A DNA stretch of 64,000 nucleotides from Rikenellaceae bacterium (GTDB lineage Bacteria > Bacteroidota > Bacteroidia > Bacteroidales > Rikenellaceae). Positions 21,566-31,666 of the stretch are shown here, one piece after another (positions within the stretch are counted from its first letter, which is position 1; each line of letters starts with the position of its first letter). The notes under the pieces are model-generated. The model ran no database searches and was not told where the DNA came from. It saw nothing but the letters and a program-made list of their open reading frames with translations. The stretch spans positions 170,438 through 234,437 of the forward strand of contig JAJBUQ010000009.1 in NCBI GenBank assembly GCA_020860245.1, given 5' to 3'. The position numbers and the translations under genes are program-made.

Positions 21566-23713
21566 ATGAAACAGGAATCTCCGGTTAAGAAAGAAATAAT
21601 AAAACGGGCGTGGCTGATTTACGCTCTGTTTTTTCTTTTCGGGATAGCCATAGTCGTAAAAATATTATATATCCAATATGGTCCGCAGAGCGCCGACCTG
21701 AAAAAACGGGCGGAAGGCCCCCGAACTTTCCGGACTGATATTATCGAAGCCGAAAGAGGAGATATTTACTCTTTCGACGGACGACTACTGGCGACGACAC
21801 TTCCGATGTCCGACCTGAAAATGGATTTTAGGGCTACGGGGCTTACCGATTCGGTTTTTTCTGCGAATCTGGATTCGTTGTCTATCCTGCTGGCAGGATT
21901 CTTCAACGATAAAACCTCAGCGCAGTATCGCAATATGTTGAACGATTACCGTAAAACGGCTAAAACCGGGCAGCAAAGGGTATTCCGGATAGCTCCACGG
22001 AAAGTAACATACTTCGAATTAAATAAAATATACGGATTCCCCCTCTTCCGTAAAAAGAATTCCAATATAAGCGGATTCATTCCGGAAAAAAGCGCGGAGA
22101 GAGTCCTGCCGTACGGCACTATTGCAAGCCGCACTATCGGAAGGCGTGTGAACGACAGTCTTATGTGGGGCGTCGAAGGCGCATTCGACGAATACCTCAA
22201 AGGCCAGGACGGAATAACCAAGATGCAGAGAATATCCGGCTCCTTCTGGATGCCCATTGCGGACGATTCAAACAAGGAACCTTTGAACGGTATCGACGTA
22301 ATCACTACTATCGACATCGAACTACAAGACGTTGCCGAGAGAGCGCTAAAAGAACAATTACAAAGTCAGGGAGCAGACTGGGGTACGGCAATACTTATGG
22401 AGGTAAATACCGGAGAGATAAGGGCAATGGCTAATCTTACCCGTAGGAGCAACGGAGATTGTGTCGAAGATCTCAATCACGCTATAAGCCAGCGAATAAA
22501 TCCCGGCTCAACCTTTAAACTTGCTACTCTTATTGTGTTGCTGGAAGATGCTAAAATGTCTCTCGACGATGTTATCGACATCGACGGAGGTGATGTTATG
22601 ATCTACGGCAAGAGGGTGCGCGATTCGCATTTGGGTTACGACAAATTGACTCTTAAAGAGGTCTTCGAGGTCTCCTCGAACGTGGGATTTGCCCGGGCTG
22701 TTAATGATAAGTATCGTCAGAATCAACAGCGGTTTGTGGATCAGTTGATTAAAATCGGAATAAACGATACTATTCCTTTTCAGTTAGAAGGATACCGGGG
22801 ACCGTATATTCATACCGACGCTAAAAAATGGAGCGGATTGACAATGACTTCCATGTCTTACGGATATGAACTCGAAATGACTCCGATGCAGACACTGGTG
22901 CTTTATAACGCTGTAGCTAATAACGGAAAAATGATAAGTCCGATAATTGTTAAGGAGCTAAGTCAGTACGGACAGACCGTGCGGACCTTCAGGAGTACTG
23001 TTTTAAGAGACAGGATTTGTTCCCCTTCCACTCTAAAAAAAGTCAAGGAGAGCCTCGAAGGGGTAGCGACCGACGGCACGGCAAAAAGATTACAAATTGA
23101 CGAATTGAAGATCGCAGTCAAAACAGGTACGGCGCAGATGCCTAACAACAATAAAGGTTACGGCACACAGGGTGGTATGGATTATCTTGCTACAATTGTG
23201 GGCTACTTCCCTGCGGATAATCCTAAATATACATGTATCGTGGCCGTGAAGACTTTCCGTGGGGCAGGAAGGGGAGCCAACTACTACGGAGGTTCTTTGG
23301 CTGGTCCTGTTTTTAAGGCCATCGCAGAGAGAGTTTATGGAAGCAATATCGATTGGAGACAGCCTGTAACGGAGAAAGAAAAAAAGAACGAGATCCCTGT
23401 GGTAAAGAGCGGGGATATTAAATATATAAACACAGTACTTAACGATCTGACTCTTCCTTACGAACAGCGAAGAGGCTTGAGAGGCGACGCAGCTGTGATA
23501 AAGGACAGTCTCGGTATTAAGGTCGATACGGTCGCTTACAGACCCGATCTTATTCCGGATGTAAGGAATTACGGATTAAGGGACGCCATAAACGTACTGG
23601 AGGGGATGGGACTCAAGGTCTCGTTTACCGGTAAGGGTAAAGTATCGAAACAGTCGCTGCCGGCAGGATCTCCTGTTAAAAAAGATCAGAATATTCATTT
23701 AACCCTGAACTAA
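21566..23713 (+). CDS. Division penicillin-binding protein with PASTA domain (FtsI/PBP3 type)
   Basis: This 715-residue class B penicillin-binding protein is a monofunctional transpeptidase that crosslinks septal peptidoglycan. It has an N-terminal membrane anchor (about 14-36), a dimerisation domain, and a transpeptidase domain with the active-site S-x-x-K in NPGSTFKLA (serine about 314), SSN in VSSNVGFA (about 369) and K-T-G in VKTGTAQ (about 520). A PASTA domain (about 650-715, DVRNYGLRDAINVLEGMGL) ends the protein, as is common in Bacteroidota FtsI. It sits 6 bases after the ftsL-like gene and 2 bases before murE. Confidence 0.93.
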   Translation: MKQESPVKKEIIKRAWLIYALFFLFGIAIVVKILYIQYGPQSADLKKRAEGPRTFRTDIIEAERGDIYSFDGRLLATTLPMSDLKMDFRATGLTDSVFSANLDSLSILLAGFFNDKTSAQYRNMLNDYRKTAKTGQQRVFRIAPRKVTYFELNKIYGFPLFRKKNSNISGFIPEKSAERVLPYGTIASRTIGRRVNDSLMWGVEGAFDEYLKGQDGITKMQRISGSFWMPIADDSNKEPLNGIDVITTIDIELQDVAERALKEQLQSQGADWGTAILMEVNTGEIRAMANLTRRSNGDCVEDLNHAISQRINPGSTFKLATLIVLLEDAKMSLDDVIDIDGGDVMIYGKRVRDSHLGYDKLTLKEVFEVSSNVGFARAVNDKYRQNQQRFVDQLIKIGINDTIPFQLEGYRGPYIHTDAKKWSGLTMTSMSYGYELEMTPMQTLVLYNAVANNGKMISPIIVKELSQYGQTVRTFRSTVLRDRICSPSTLKKVKESLEGVATDGTAKRLQIDELKIAVKTGTAQMPNNNKGYGTQGGMDYLATIVGYFPADNPKYTCIVAVKTFRGAGRGANYYGGSLAGPVFKAIAERVYGSNIDWRQPVTEKEKKNEIPVVKSGDIKYINTVLNDLTLPYEQRRGLRGDAAVIKDSLGIKVDTVAYRPDLIPDVRNYGLRDAINVLEGMGLKVSFTGKGKVSKQSLPAGSPVKKDQNIHLTLN

Positions 23714-23715
23714 AA

Positions 23716-25176
23716 ATGAAGAAGACGCTCAAAGACCTTATAAAAAAATTAGATGTAATTGATATTTATGGAACTTCGGACGGAGATATAGAATCAATAG
23801 AATTCGATTCGCGTAAGGTGGGCAATAACAGTATGTTCGTGGCTCTTGCAGGAGTCGAGACCGACGGACATGGATTCATAGCGGATGCTGTCGGCAAGGG
23901 AGCAGCGGTAGTAGTTGTGGAGAAGATTCCGGAAGATTCGATAGGGAATGCTACATACGTAGTCACACCGGATACCCACAAGGCTTTAGGAATTATGGCA
24001 TCGGAATTTTACGACAACCCGAGCGATAAACTTAAACTGGTCGGAGTTACCGGAACCAATGGCAAAACCACCACTGCTACATTATTGTATGAAACTTTTA
24101 AAAAGTTGGGATACGCGGTGGGGTTAATTTCGACCGTGGTATATAAAATAGTAGACAGAGAGATCGAATCTTCTCACACAACACCGGATCCTATACGATT
24201 GAATCAGATGCTCTCGGAGATGGTTCGTACAGGATGCGAGTATTGTTTCATGGAGGTAAGTTCGCACAGTATTGTCCAGAAAAGAATAGAGGGTCTTAAA
24301 TTTACCGGAGGTATTTTTACTAATATAACCCACGAACATCTCGATTACCATAAGACGTTTGCCGAATATATTAAGGCGAAGAAGATCTTCTTCGATCTGC
24401 TGCCAAAGAATGCGTTCGCGCTCACAAATACGGACGATAAGAACGGCATAGTGATGATTCAGAATTCCAAGGCAGCTACATATACTTACGGATTAAAAAA
24501 TAATGCGGACTATAAGGCTAAGGTCATTGAAAAACTATTCGATGGAATGTTGCTGTCCATTGACAATGTCGATGTCTGGGTAAAATTCACAGGCGGATTC
24601 AATGCTTACAATCTTCTTGCTGTTTACGGAGCATCGATTCTTCTCGGCGCCGATAAAAATGAGATTCTGAGAATTCTGAGCGGACTCGATTCTGTGTCAG
24701 GACGCTTCGAATCTATACGTTCTACCGATGGCATCACTGCCATTGTCGATTACGCCCATACACCTGATGCCCTGGAGAATGTAATTAGCGCGATCAACGA
24801 TATTAGAACCGGAGGGCAGAAACTCATTACCGTAGTAGGATGCGGAGGAAACCGAGACAAGACAAAACGCCCGGTTATGGCAGGAATTGCTTCTCGGAAC
24901 AGCGATATATCTATATTTACGTCCGATAATCCGCGAATGGAGGATCCGGCCGTGATATTATCCGAGATGGAGACCGGTGTGGAAAAGAGTTCTAAATATC
25001 TGATAATACAAGACAGGCGCGAAGCGATAAAAACAGCGGCAATGATGGCTGCCAAAGGGGATGTTATACTGATTGCCGGTAAAGGCCACGAAGATTATCA
25101 GATCATCGGTAAAGAAAAACATCATTTTGACGATAGGGAAGAAATACGTAAAATCTGGAATTTAGAATATAATTAA
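23716..25176 (+). CDS. murE: UDP-MurNAc-L-Ala-D-Glu:meso-diaminopimelate ligase
   Basis: This 486-residue cytoplasmic Mur ligase adds the third amino acid of the stem peptide. The ATP-binding [15 protein letters not shown] is near residue 111, and the C-terminal SDNPRMEDP motif (about 403-411) is the DNPR signature of enzymes that use meso-diaminopimelate rather than lysine. The stretch [11 protein letters not shown] near 175 is also typical. Length fits. It lies directly between the PBP and mraY genes with 2 and 1 base gaps. Confidence 0.95.
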   Translation: MKKTLKDLIKKLDVIDIYGTSDGDIESIEFDSRKVGNNSMFVALAGVETDGHGFIADAVGKGAAVVVVEKIPEDSIGNATYVVTPDTHKALGIMASEFYDNPSDKLKLVGVTGTNGKTTTATLLYETFKKLGYAVGLISTVVYKIVDREIESSHTTPDPIRLNQMLSEMVRTGCEYCFMEVSSHSIVQKRIEGLKFTGGIFTNITHEHLDYHKTFAEYIKAKKIFFDLLPKNAFALTNTDDKNGIVMIQNSKAATYTYGLKNNADYKAKVIEKLFDGMLLSIDNVDVWVKFTGGFNAYNLLAVYGASILLGADKNEILRILSGLDSVSGRFESIRSTDGITAIVDYAHTPDALENVISAINDIRTGGQKLITVVGCGGNRDKTKRPVMAGIASRNSDISIFTSDNPRMEDPAVILSEMETGVEKSSKYLIIQDRREAIKTAAMMAAKGDVILIAGKGHEDYQIIGKEKHHFDDREEIRKIWNLEYN

Positions 25177-25177
25177 T

Positions 25178-26422
25178 ATGCTGTACCACTTCGCACAATA
25201 CTTATCCAAACATTTCGATATTCCCGGAATAGGGGTCTTTCAGTATCTCTCGTTCAGGGCGTCGATTGCTCTTATTGTAGCTTTGCTCGTAGCCCTATTA
25301 TTCGGACTGAGAATAATAAAATTCCTCCAGCGTAAACAAATAGGAGAGGAAATCCGTAACCTTGGACTGGAAGGTCAGATGCAGAAAAAAGGAACCCCTA
25401 CCATGGGAGGGATAATTATACTGACTTCGGTATTGGTCCCTATATTTCTTTTAGGTGATCTGACTAATATTTACATTATTTTGATTATTATTTCCACTTT
25501 TTGGTTGGGCACATTAGGTTTTCTTGATGACTATATAAAAGTTTTCAAAAAAAATAAAGAGGGGCTTAGTGGTAAGTTCAAAATAATAGGACAGGTAGGG
25601 TTGGGGGTTATCGTGGGCGCTACAATGTGGTGCAGTAGCGATATCGTAGTTCGTGAAAAAACCGATCAAATTAATTCGGATCAGGTTATTACCGTCAGCA
25701 ATTACGGTGAGAACGATGTCGTATATGTAACGAATCCGGAAAAAACCACTAAAACAACTATTCCGTTCGTAAAAAATAATGAATTCGACTACTCTATGCT
25801 GGTCCCCGGCAGCTGGGACGTGGATCATATTCTGAGTTGGCTGATATATGTTTTAGCTGCGATATTTATTATTACAGCAGTATCCAACGGTGCGAATCTC
25901 ACAGATGGGCTCGACGGATTGACATCCGGTGTATCCGCAGTCATAATTATTGTTTTGGGCGTACTGGCGTATCTATCCGGGAACGTTATCTATTCCGGCT
26001 ATCTTAATATAATGTACATTCCGAACAGCGGAGAGCTTGTGGTTTATGCCGCTGCATTCGTAGGGGCATTATTGGGATTTTTGTGGTATAACGGATATCC
26101 TGCGCAGGTATTTATGGGCGATACCGGAAGTTTATCGATAGGAGGGATTATTGCCGTATTTGCACTGTTGATCCGAAAGGAATTACTGCTTCCGATTTTA
26201 TGCGGAGTTTTTTTAATCGAGAGTCTGTCCGTAATAATACAGGTAACGTATTTTAAGTATACGAAGAAGAGGTACGGAGAGGGTAAAAGAATATTTTTAA
26301 TGTCACCTCTGCATCATCATTATCAGAAAAAAGGTTATTTCGAATCTAAAATAGTTTTGAGATTTTGGATAATCCAGCTGCTGCTCGCGGCGATTACATT
26401 GGTAACCCTTAAAATTAGGTAG
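25178..26422 (+). CDS. mraY: Phospho-MurNAc-pentapeptide transferase (lipid I synthase)
   Basis: This 414-residue integral membrane enzyme transfers phospho-MurNAc-pentapeptide to undecaprenyl phosphate. Conserved parts are [13 protein letters not shown] (about 68-80), [14 protein letters not shown] (about 112-125), [12 protein letters not shown] (about 238-249) and [15 protein letters not shown] (about 377-391). It is longer than the about 360 residues of E. coli MraY because of a hydrophilic insert at about 150-205, as in other Bacteroidota enzymes. It lies one base after murE and one before murD. Confidence 0.95.
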   Translation: MLYHFAQYLSKHFDIPGIGVFQYLSFRASIALIVALLVALLFGLRIIKFLQRKQIGEEIRNLGLEGQMQKKGTPTMGGIIILTSVLVPIFLLGDLTNIYIILIIISTFWLGTLGFLDDYIKVFKKNKEGLSGKFKIIGQVGLGVIVGATMWCSSDIVVREKTDQINSDQVITVSNYGENDVVYVTNPEKTTKTTIPFVKNNEFDYSMLVPGSWDVDHILSWLIYVLAAIFIITAVSNGANLTDGLDGLTSGVSAVIIIVLGVLAYLSGNVIYSGYLNIMYIPNSGELVVYAAAFVGALLGFLWYNGYPAQVFMGDTGSLSIGGIIAVFALLIRKELLLPILCGVFLIESLSVIIQVTYFKYTKKRYGEGKRIFLMSPLHHHYQKKGYFESKIVLRFWIIQLLLAAITLVTLKIR

Positions 26423-26423
26423 G

Positions 26424-27761
26424 ATGTGTAAAAAAAGAATAGTGGTTCTCGGCGGGGGCGAGAGTGGTTTCGGGTCCGCTGTTTTAGCCAAAGTTAAAGG
26501 ATTCGATGTGTTCCTCTCCGATTTCGGAAAAATTTCGGAAAGATATAAAAATAAACTTGTCGAATGGGATATTGAATTCGAAGAGAACGGACATACCGAA
26601 GAGAAAATATTGAATTCCCATGAAATAATAAAGAGTCCCGGAATTCCGGATACAGCGGCTATTGTCAGATCTGCAAAATCAAAAGGTATTCCGGTCATAT
26701 CCGAGATCGAATTTGCCGGAAGATATAGTCAGGCCAAAACTATCTGTATTACGGGTAGTAATGGCAAGACGACAACCACTACTTTGATTTACAATATTCT
26801 CACCAATGCCGGATATAACGTAGGGCTTGCCGGAAATATCGGTATAAGCTATGCGTATCAGGTTGCGACTGCGGACAAGGATTGGTATGTGATCGAACTG
26901 AGTAGTTTTCAACTCGACGGAATGTACGATTATAGAGTCGATATTGCCGTGCTTTTGAATATAACTCCGGACCATTTAGACAGGTATGACTATGATATGA
27001 AGAATTATATCGCAAGTAAATTCAGAATATTACGGAATCAAACTTTAGAGGATGCTTTAATATACTGTTACGATGACAAATTTATTTCGGAGAGTATAAC
27101 AAAATATGAAACGCAGGCAAAACTTCTTCCGTTCAGTGTTAAAAATAGGTCTGTTTCAGGAATTTTATCAAATGGGAATATAATCATTCGTGTTTGTAAT
27201 AAGGAGTTCATAATTAATAGAGAAAATATTAAGCTGGCAGGGCTTCATAATGTTTATAACGTAATGGCGTCAGGACTTGCCGCCTCTATTGCAGGCGTTG
27301 ATTCCGGTGTGATTATAGATACCGTATATACTTTTAACGGGGTCGAACACCGTCTGGAAAAAGTTGGAGAAAAGAATGGCGTTTTATATATCAACGATTC
27401 CAAGGCAACCAATGTAGATTCTGTATGGTATGCACTCGAAGGTATGGATAGACCTGTGATCTGGATAGCAGGAGGAACAGATAAAGGCAACGATTACGAA
27501 CCCCTCGCAGAACTTGCTAAAAACAAGGTAAAAACATTGATCTGCATGGGCGTGGATAACACCAAATTATTAAAATATTTTGACGGACTAATTCCTGAAA
27601 TCATCTCTACCGATAGCATCTGCAATGCAGTTATCACAGCTTCTTCTCTGGCGAAATCCGGGGATGTGGTACTGTTGTCGCCTGCGTGTGCGAGTTTCGA
27701 TTTGTTTAAAAATTACGAGGATCGCGGTAATCAGTTTAAGGAACAGGTAAATAAATTATAG
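26424..27761 (+). CDS. murD: UDP-MurNAc-L-alanine:D-glutamate ligase
   Basis: This 445-residue cytoplasmic Mur ligase adds D-glutamate to UDP-MurNAc-L-alanine. It shows the N-terminal GGGESGFGSA nucleotide-like fold, the ATP site ITGSNGKTTTTTLI (about 110-123), ELSSFQLDG (about 157) and HRLEKVGEKNGVLYINDSKATN (about 307-328). The order after mraY and before ftsW is standard. Confidence 0.95.
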   Translation: MCKKRIVVLGGGESGFGSAVLAKVKGFDVFLSDFGKISERYKNKLVEWDIEFEENGHTEEKILNSHEIIKSPGIPDTAAIVRSAKSKGIPVISEIEFAGRYSQAKTICITGSNGKTTTTTLIYNILTNAGYNVGLAGNIGISYAYQVATADKDWYVIELSSFQLDGMYDYRVDIAVLLNITPDHLDRYDYDMKNYIASKFRILRNQTLEDALIYCYDDKFISESITKYETQAKLLPFSVKNRSVSGILSNGNIIIRVCNKEFIINRENIKLAGLHNVYNVMASGLAASIAGVDSGVIIDTVYTFNGVEHRLEKVGEKNGVLYINDSKATNVDSVWYALEGMDRPVIWIAGGTDKGNDYEPLAELAKNKVKTLICMGVDNTKLLKYFDGLIPEIISTDSICNAVITASSLAKSGDVVLLSPACASFDLFKNYEDRGNQFKEQVNKL

Positions 27762-27763
27762 TT

Positions 27764-29029
27764 ATGGCTAAGCGTTTAGTTATAAACCGACTTTTCGGAG
27801 GAGACAGAGTTCTATGGATGATATTTGGAATACTTTCGGTATTTTCACTCCTTGTCGTCTATTCCTCGACAGCATCTTTGGTCTATGCAAAATATGGAGG
27901 CAATACTTTTCATGACCTGCTTTTTCAATTAGGGTGCGTAGGTGTTGGATTCTCGATTGTGATTTTCTTCCATCTGATAGACATAGAAGATTATAATAAA
28001 TTTGCCAAGATCACATTTATTATCAGTCTCGTATTAATGGCCTTGATATATGTTCCGGGAATAGGGCAGAAGATCAATGGTGCTTACAGATGGATAAAAA
28101 TACCGTTTACCGGACTTACGTTCCAACCGTCAGATCTCTTGAAAGTATCTGTCGTTATACTGTTGGCCCAACAGCTTGCCGCCCGGCAGAAAATTATAAA
28201 AAAAATGAAACTTCTACCATCGTTCTATCCGGGAGATTGGAGATATGATAAAGATCGGAATATAAGGATATTGAAAGAAAATACCTTGCCTATTCTGGGG
28301 CCTGTGGTTCTCGCCTGCGGTTCCATACTTGCATTCAACTTTTCGACATCTGCACTGCTTTTCCTTACTTGTCTATTGATGTTGATATTGGGAAGGGTAA
28401 GTGCACGGGAAATTTTCCGAATGTTATTTCTCGGTTTTATATTTCTAATTTTTGCCGTACTTGTAATGAAGGCCGCAGGAGTAGGAAGGGTTGCAACTTG
28501 GGAGAAAAGATTAGGTATTGTCCGAGTGGACGAGAGCGAAAAAGAGAGACAGCTGTCCGATGCCCAAAGTGAATTTTCACAGGTAGCGCAGGCGCGTATT
28601 GCAATAGCTTCCGGTGGAATTTTGGGCAAAGGTCCTGGAAACAGTACCCAGAGAACGCATCTTCCTCTGCCTTATTCGGACTTTGCTTATGCTTTTATAA
28701 CTGAAGAGTACGGGGTCATAGGTGCTTCCGCTGTTTTAATTATATTTTTATGGATATTTTTCCGATCAGTTTTAATATCAAGGCGATGCGCCACGGCCTT
28801 CCCGAGCCTTCTGGTGCTCGGATTAGGACTTACCATAATTATTCAGGCCTTAACCAATATGGCTGTGGCCGTAGGATTGTTCCCTATTACAGGGCAACCC
28901 CTGCCTATAATAAGTAAAGGGGGTACGTCTATAATGTTCATGTGCATGGCTCTTGGAATAATAATCGGAGTGAGCAGGCAAATCGAGGAAAAACAAAAAA
29001 AAGTGCAAAATGCTGAAAATAATACTTAG
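27764..29029 (+). CDS. ftsW: SEDS glycan polymerase FtsW
   Basis: This 421-residue polytopic membrane protein of the SEDS family polymerises septal glycan together with the division PBP. About ten helices are visible. Conserved segments are VYSSTASLVYAKYGG (about 32-46), GAYRWIKIPFTGLTFQPSDLLKVSVV (about 106-131), LPLPYSDFAYAFITEEYGVIG (about 297-317) and ISKGGTSIM (about 382-390). A soluble insert at about 230-275 is of the size seen in other Bacteroidota. Its 3' end overlaps murG by 20 bases. Confidence 0.95.
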   Translation: MAKRLVINRLFGGDRVLWMIFGILSVFSLLVVYSSTASLVYAKYGGNTFHDLLFQLGCVGVGFSIVIFFHLIDIEDYNKFAKITFIISLVLMALIYVPGIGQKINGAYRWIKIPFTGLTFQPSDLLKVSVVILLAQQLAARQKIIKKMKLLPSFYPGDWRYDKDRNIRILKENTLPILGPVVLACGSILAFNFSTSALLFLTCLLMLILGRVSAREIFRMLFLGFIFLIFAVLVMKAAGVGRVATWEKRLGIVRVDESEKERQLSDAQSEFSQVAQARIAIASGGILGKGPGNSTQRTHLPLPYSDFAYAFITEEYGVIGASAVLIIFLWIFFRSVLISRRCATAFPSLLVLGLGLTIIIQALTNMAVAVGLFPITGQPLPIISKGGTSIMFMCMALGIIIGVSRQIEEKQKKVQNAENNT

Positions 29030-30119
29030 CGGAGGCGGTACGGGCGGACATATATATCCAGCGGTATCCGTAGCCGAAGAGCTTAAAAAAAGAGCGGGAG
29101 ACAACGTGGAAATTCTTTTTGTCGGTGCAGAGGGCAAAATGGAAATGGAAAAAATTCCCGCATCAGGGTATAGTATAATAGGACTTCCTGTTGCCGGTTT
29201 ACAGAGACGTTTAACGGTCAAGAATTTATCACTGCCGTTTAAGGTAATTAAGAGTCTGAATAAGGCTATTTCTGTTATAAAATCGTTTAAACCCGATATT
29301 GTAGTAGGGTTCGGTGGTTATGCAAGCGCTCCGATATTATGGGCAGCTCAGAGGGGAAAAATCCCTACCGTTATTCAAGAACAGAATTCTTACGCGGGTA
29401 TAACGAATAAAATACTTGCGAAAAGAGCGGACCGCGTATGCGTGGCATATAAGGATATGGATCGTTTTTTTGATAAAAACAAGATTGTGTTGACCGGTAA
29501 TCCCGTAAGAGCTAATTTTATCGGTGAAGTCCGACCGGAAACTGCCGCAGCACATTTTGGATTGATCCCAGAGAAACAAACGATTCTTGTAACCGGAGGA
29601 AGCCTCGGGACCAGAACATTGAATAATGCGGTTTTAAGTTATTATGATCAGTTAAAGGAGAATAATAATATTCAGTTGATATGGCAGACCGGAAAATTTT
29701 ACGAGAATGAGATAGGTGAAGCTATAAAGGGTCGCAAAGCGGATAATATATGGCACGGAGCATTTATTGACAGAATGGATTATGCGTATGAGGCATCCGA
29801 TGTGATAATTGCCCGTGCAGGAGCGTCGACGGTTTCTGAACTCTCTTTAATAGGTAAGCCTGTTATTTTTGTTCCTTCACCTAATGTTGCGGAAGACCAT
29901 CAGACTAAAAATGCAATGGCTCTTTCGAGTGTGGGTGCTGCTGAACTTATCCGTGATTCCGATGCGACAGAACAAGTAATTCCGTATGCTCTCGAACTTC
30001 TCAAGGATAAAGAAAAAATGGCACGTATGGGTTCTAAAATCACTTCTTTGGGTATAAACGACTCGGCAAAACGGATTGTGGATATAATTTTAAGTTTAAT
30101 TAGTCAGCCTCATGTTTGA
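29010..30119 (+). CDS. murG: UDP-GlcNAc:lipid I GlcNAc transferase
   Basis: This 369-residue peripheral membrane glycosyltransferase (GT28) makes lipid II. SGGGTGGHIYPAVSVAEEL is at residues 7-25 and GGSLGTRTLN, EASDVIIARAGASTVSEL and PNVAEDHQTKNAMAL lie in the C-terminal half. It is the last gene of the cluster here. In many Bacteroidota murC, ftsQ, ftsA and ftsZ follow, but here the next gene is a lyase with its own promoter, whose -33 box touches the murG stop. Confidence 0.95.
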   Translation: MLKIILSGGGTGGHIYPAVSVAEELKKRAGDNVEILFVGAEGKMEMEKIPASGYSIIGLPVAGLQRRLTVKNLSLPFKVIKSLNKAISVIKSFKPDIVVGFGGYASAPILWAAQRGKIPTVIQEQNSYAGITNKILAKRADRVCVAYKDMDRFFDKNKIVLTGNPVRANFIGEVRPETAAAHFGLIPEKQTILVTGGSLGTRTLNNAVLSYYDQLKENNNIQLIWQTGKFYENEIGEAIKGRKADNIWHGAFIDRMDYAYEASDVIIARAGASTVSELSLIGKPVIFVPSPNVAEDHQTKNAMALSSVGAAELIRDSDATEQVIPYALELLKDKEKMARMGSKITSLGINDSAKRIVDIILSLISQPHV

Positions 30120-30145
30120 ATTTAACCCGTAAAGTATTATATTTG
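30115..30145 (+). promoter_or_regulatory. Promoter of the tryptophanase-family gene
   Basis: TTTG (30115-30118), a 19-base spacer and TATATTTG (30138-30145) fit the Bacteroidota housekeeping promoter well. The -33 box overlaps the murG stop codon. The start of transcription would be near 30152, giving a leader of about 34 bases with no room for a tnaC-type regulatory peptide. Confidence 0.7.
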
Positions 30146-30185
30146 ATTTTCATAAAGAATTTCAAACTAACTAATTAACTTTAAA

Positions 30186-31634
30186 ATGACTAAAGTAAAA
30201 TTTTTCAATGGAGAGGATATTTCATTGGAACTCCACAAAGTAAGGGTTGTACAAAAACTTCACCTTGTTCCAATCGAAAGAAGGCTCGACGCGATAAAAG
30301 AGGCAGGATTCAATACGTTTCGCTTAAGCACTAAAGATGTATTTCTCGATATGCTCACGGATAGCGGAACCAATGCAATGAGCGATAATCAGATCGCAGC
30401 TATGTTCCAGGCTGACGACGCTTATGCCGGATCCCAAAGTTTTGAAAAATACCAGCAGGCTGTCGAAGAAGTTTTAGGTAAAAAATATTTGCTCCCGGTT
30501 CACCAAGGGCGCGCTGCTGAGAATGTCATAAGTAAAACATTTATTAAACCGGGCAATGTCATTCCGATGAATTATCATTTTACGACAGCCCTTGCACATA
30601 TTCTCGACGTAGGCGGAAGAATAGAGGAATTGCTTTATGATGACGCTCTTGTCCTGAAATCCAAAAATCCGTTTAAAGGCAACATCGATATTGCAAAACT
30701 CGAAAAATGTATAGAAGAGAATGGAGTGGAGAACGTACCGTTTATAAGGATGGAAGCCTCCACTAATCTCATAGGCGGACAGCCGTTCTCTATGGCTAAT
30801 TTAATGGATGTACGCAGAATTGCGGATAAATATGGAATTATGCTCGTTCTCGATGCAAGTCTTATCGGAGAGAACGCATATTTAATTAAGCAAAGGGAAG
30901 ATGCCTGGAAAGAAAATTCTCTCGGGGATATAATCAAATCCATGACCGGTCTTGCAGACCTTGTTTATTTTTCAGCGCGCAAACTCAGTTCCTCAAGAGG
31001 GGGCGGTATATGTACCAACAGAAAAGAACTTTATCAAAAAATGGAAGTTCTCATTCCGTTATATGAAGGATTCCTTACCTACGGAGGTATATCTGTAAGA
31101 GAAATTGAAGCTATTGCAGTTGGGTTGCGGGAAACGCTCGATGAAACCATGATAAGCCAAAGTCCGCGTTTTATTGAGTATGTCGTAAATGAACTCGATA
31201 AAAAAGGGATTCCAGTCGTTACACCTCCGGGAGTACTTGGAGCGCATATCGATGCAGGAACTTTCTGTTCGCATATTCCTCAGACCGAATATCCTGCCGG
31301 TGCTCTTGCGGCGGCATTTTATCTGATATCAGGAGTGAGGGGAATGGAACGTGGAACAATATCGAGTGTGAGGGATGAGAACGGAGTCGAGATACTCGCG
31401 GATGTGGAACTTCTGAGACTTGCACTTCCAAGGCGCGTATTTACACTGTCGCAGGTAAAATATGTTATAGACAGGCTGGAATGGCTTTATAAAAACAGAG
31501 AGCTTATAGGAGACCTGAGGTTTACATACGAACCCGCGGTGCTGAGATTCTTCATGGGTGGTCTCGAGGCTACCACAGATTGGCCTGCCAGGTTAGTAGA
31601 TAAATTCCGACAAGATTTTGGAGACAGCCTATAA
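30186..31634 (+). CDS. Tryptophanase/tyrosine phenol-lyase family protein with altered active site
   Basis: This 482-residue PLP enzyme belongs to the beta-eliminating lyases that split tryptophan or tyrosine. Conserved parts are LTDSGTNAMSD, DDAYAGSQSF, LPVHQGRAAEN, IGGQPFSMANL, GENAYLIKQRE and LYEGFLTYGGIS. The PLP lysine is in FSARKLSSSRGGG (about residue 265), whereas tryptophanase and tyrosine phenol-lyase have a K-K-D followed by a glycine pair. The position of the conserved active-site arginine of tryptophanase (DSARFAEN) reads DASLIGEN here, without arginine. It therefore looks like a divergent paralogue with uncertain substrate, and I give no symbol. It is monocistronic, between its own promoter and a terminator. 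Confidence 0.8.
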   Translation: MTKVKFFNGEDISLELHKVRVVQKLHLVPIERRLDAIKEAGFNTFRLSTKDVFLDMLTDSGTNAMSDNQIAAMFQADDAYAGSQSFEKYQQAVEEVLGKKYLLPVHQGRAAENVISKTFIKPGNVIPMNYHFTTALAHILDVGGRIEELLYDDALVLKSKNPFKGNIDIAKLEKCIEENGVENVPFIRMEASTNLIGGQPFSMANLMDVRRIADKYGIMLVLDASLIGENAYLIKQREDAWKENSLGDIIKSMTGLADLVYFSARKLSSSRGGGICTNRKELYQKMEVLIPLYEGFLTYGGISVREIEAIAVGLRETLDETMISQSPRFIEYVVNELDKKGIPVVTPPGVLGAHIDAGTFCSHIPQTEYPAGALAAAFYLISGVRGMERGTISSVRDENGVEILADVELLRLALPRRVFTLSQVKYVIDRLEWLYKNRELIGDLRFTYEPAVLRFFMGGLEATTDWPARLVDKFRQDFGDSL

Positions 31635-31666
31635 AATAAGAGGACTTACTTAAGTCCTCTTATTTT
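31633..31666. terminator. Bidirectional terminator
   Basis: A 16-bp inverted repeat (31633-31648 and 31651-31666) rich in A/T at its base includes the stop codon of the lyase and that of the convergent aminotransferase gene. It would act in both directions. Confidence 0.85.

Noticed and set aside
30119..30185. TnaC-like leader peptide or tryptophan control
   Set aside because: The leader after the promoter is about 34 bases and has no start codon with a Trp codon frame.
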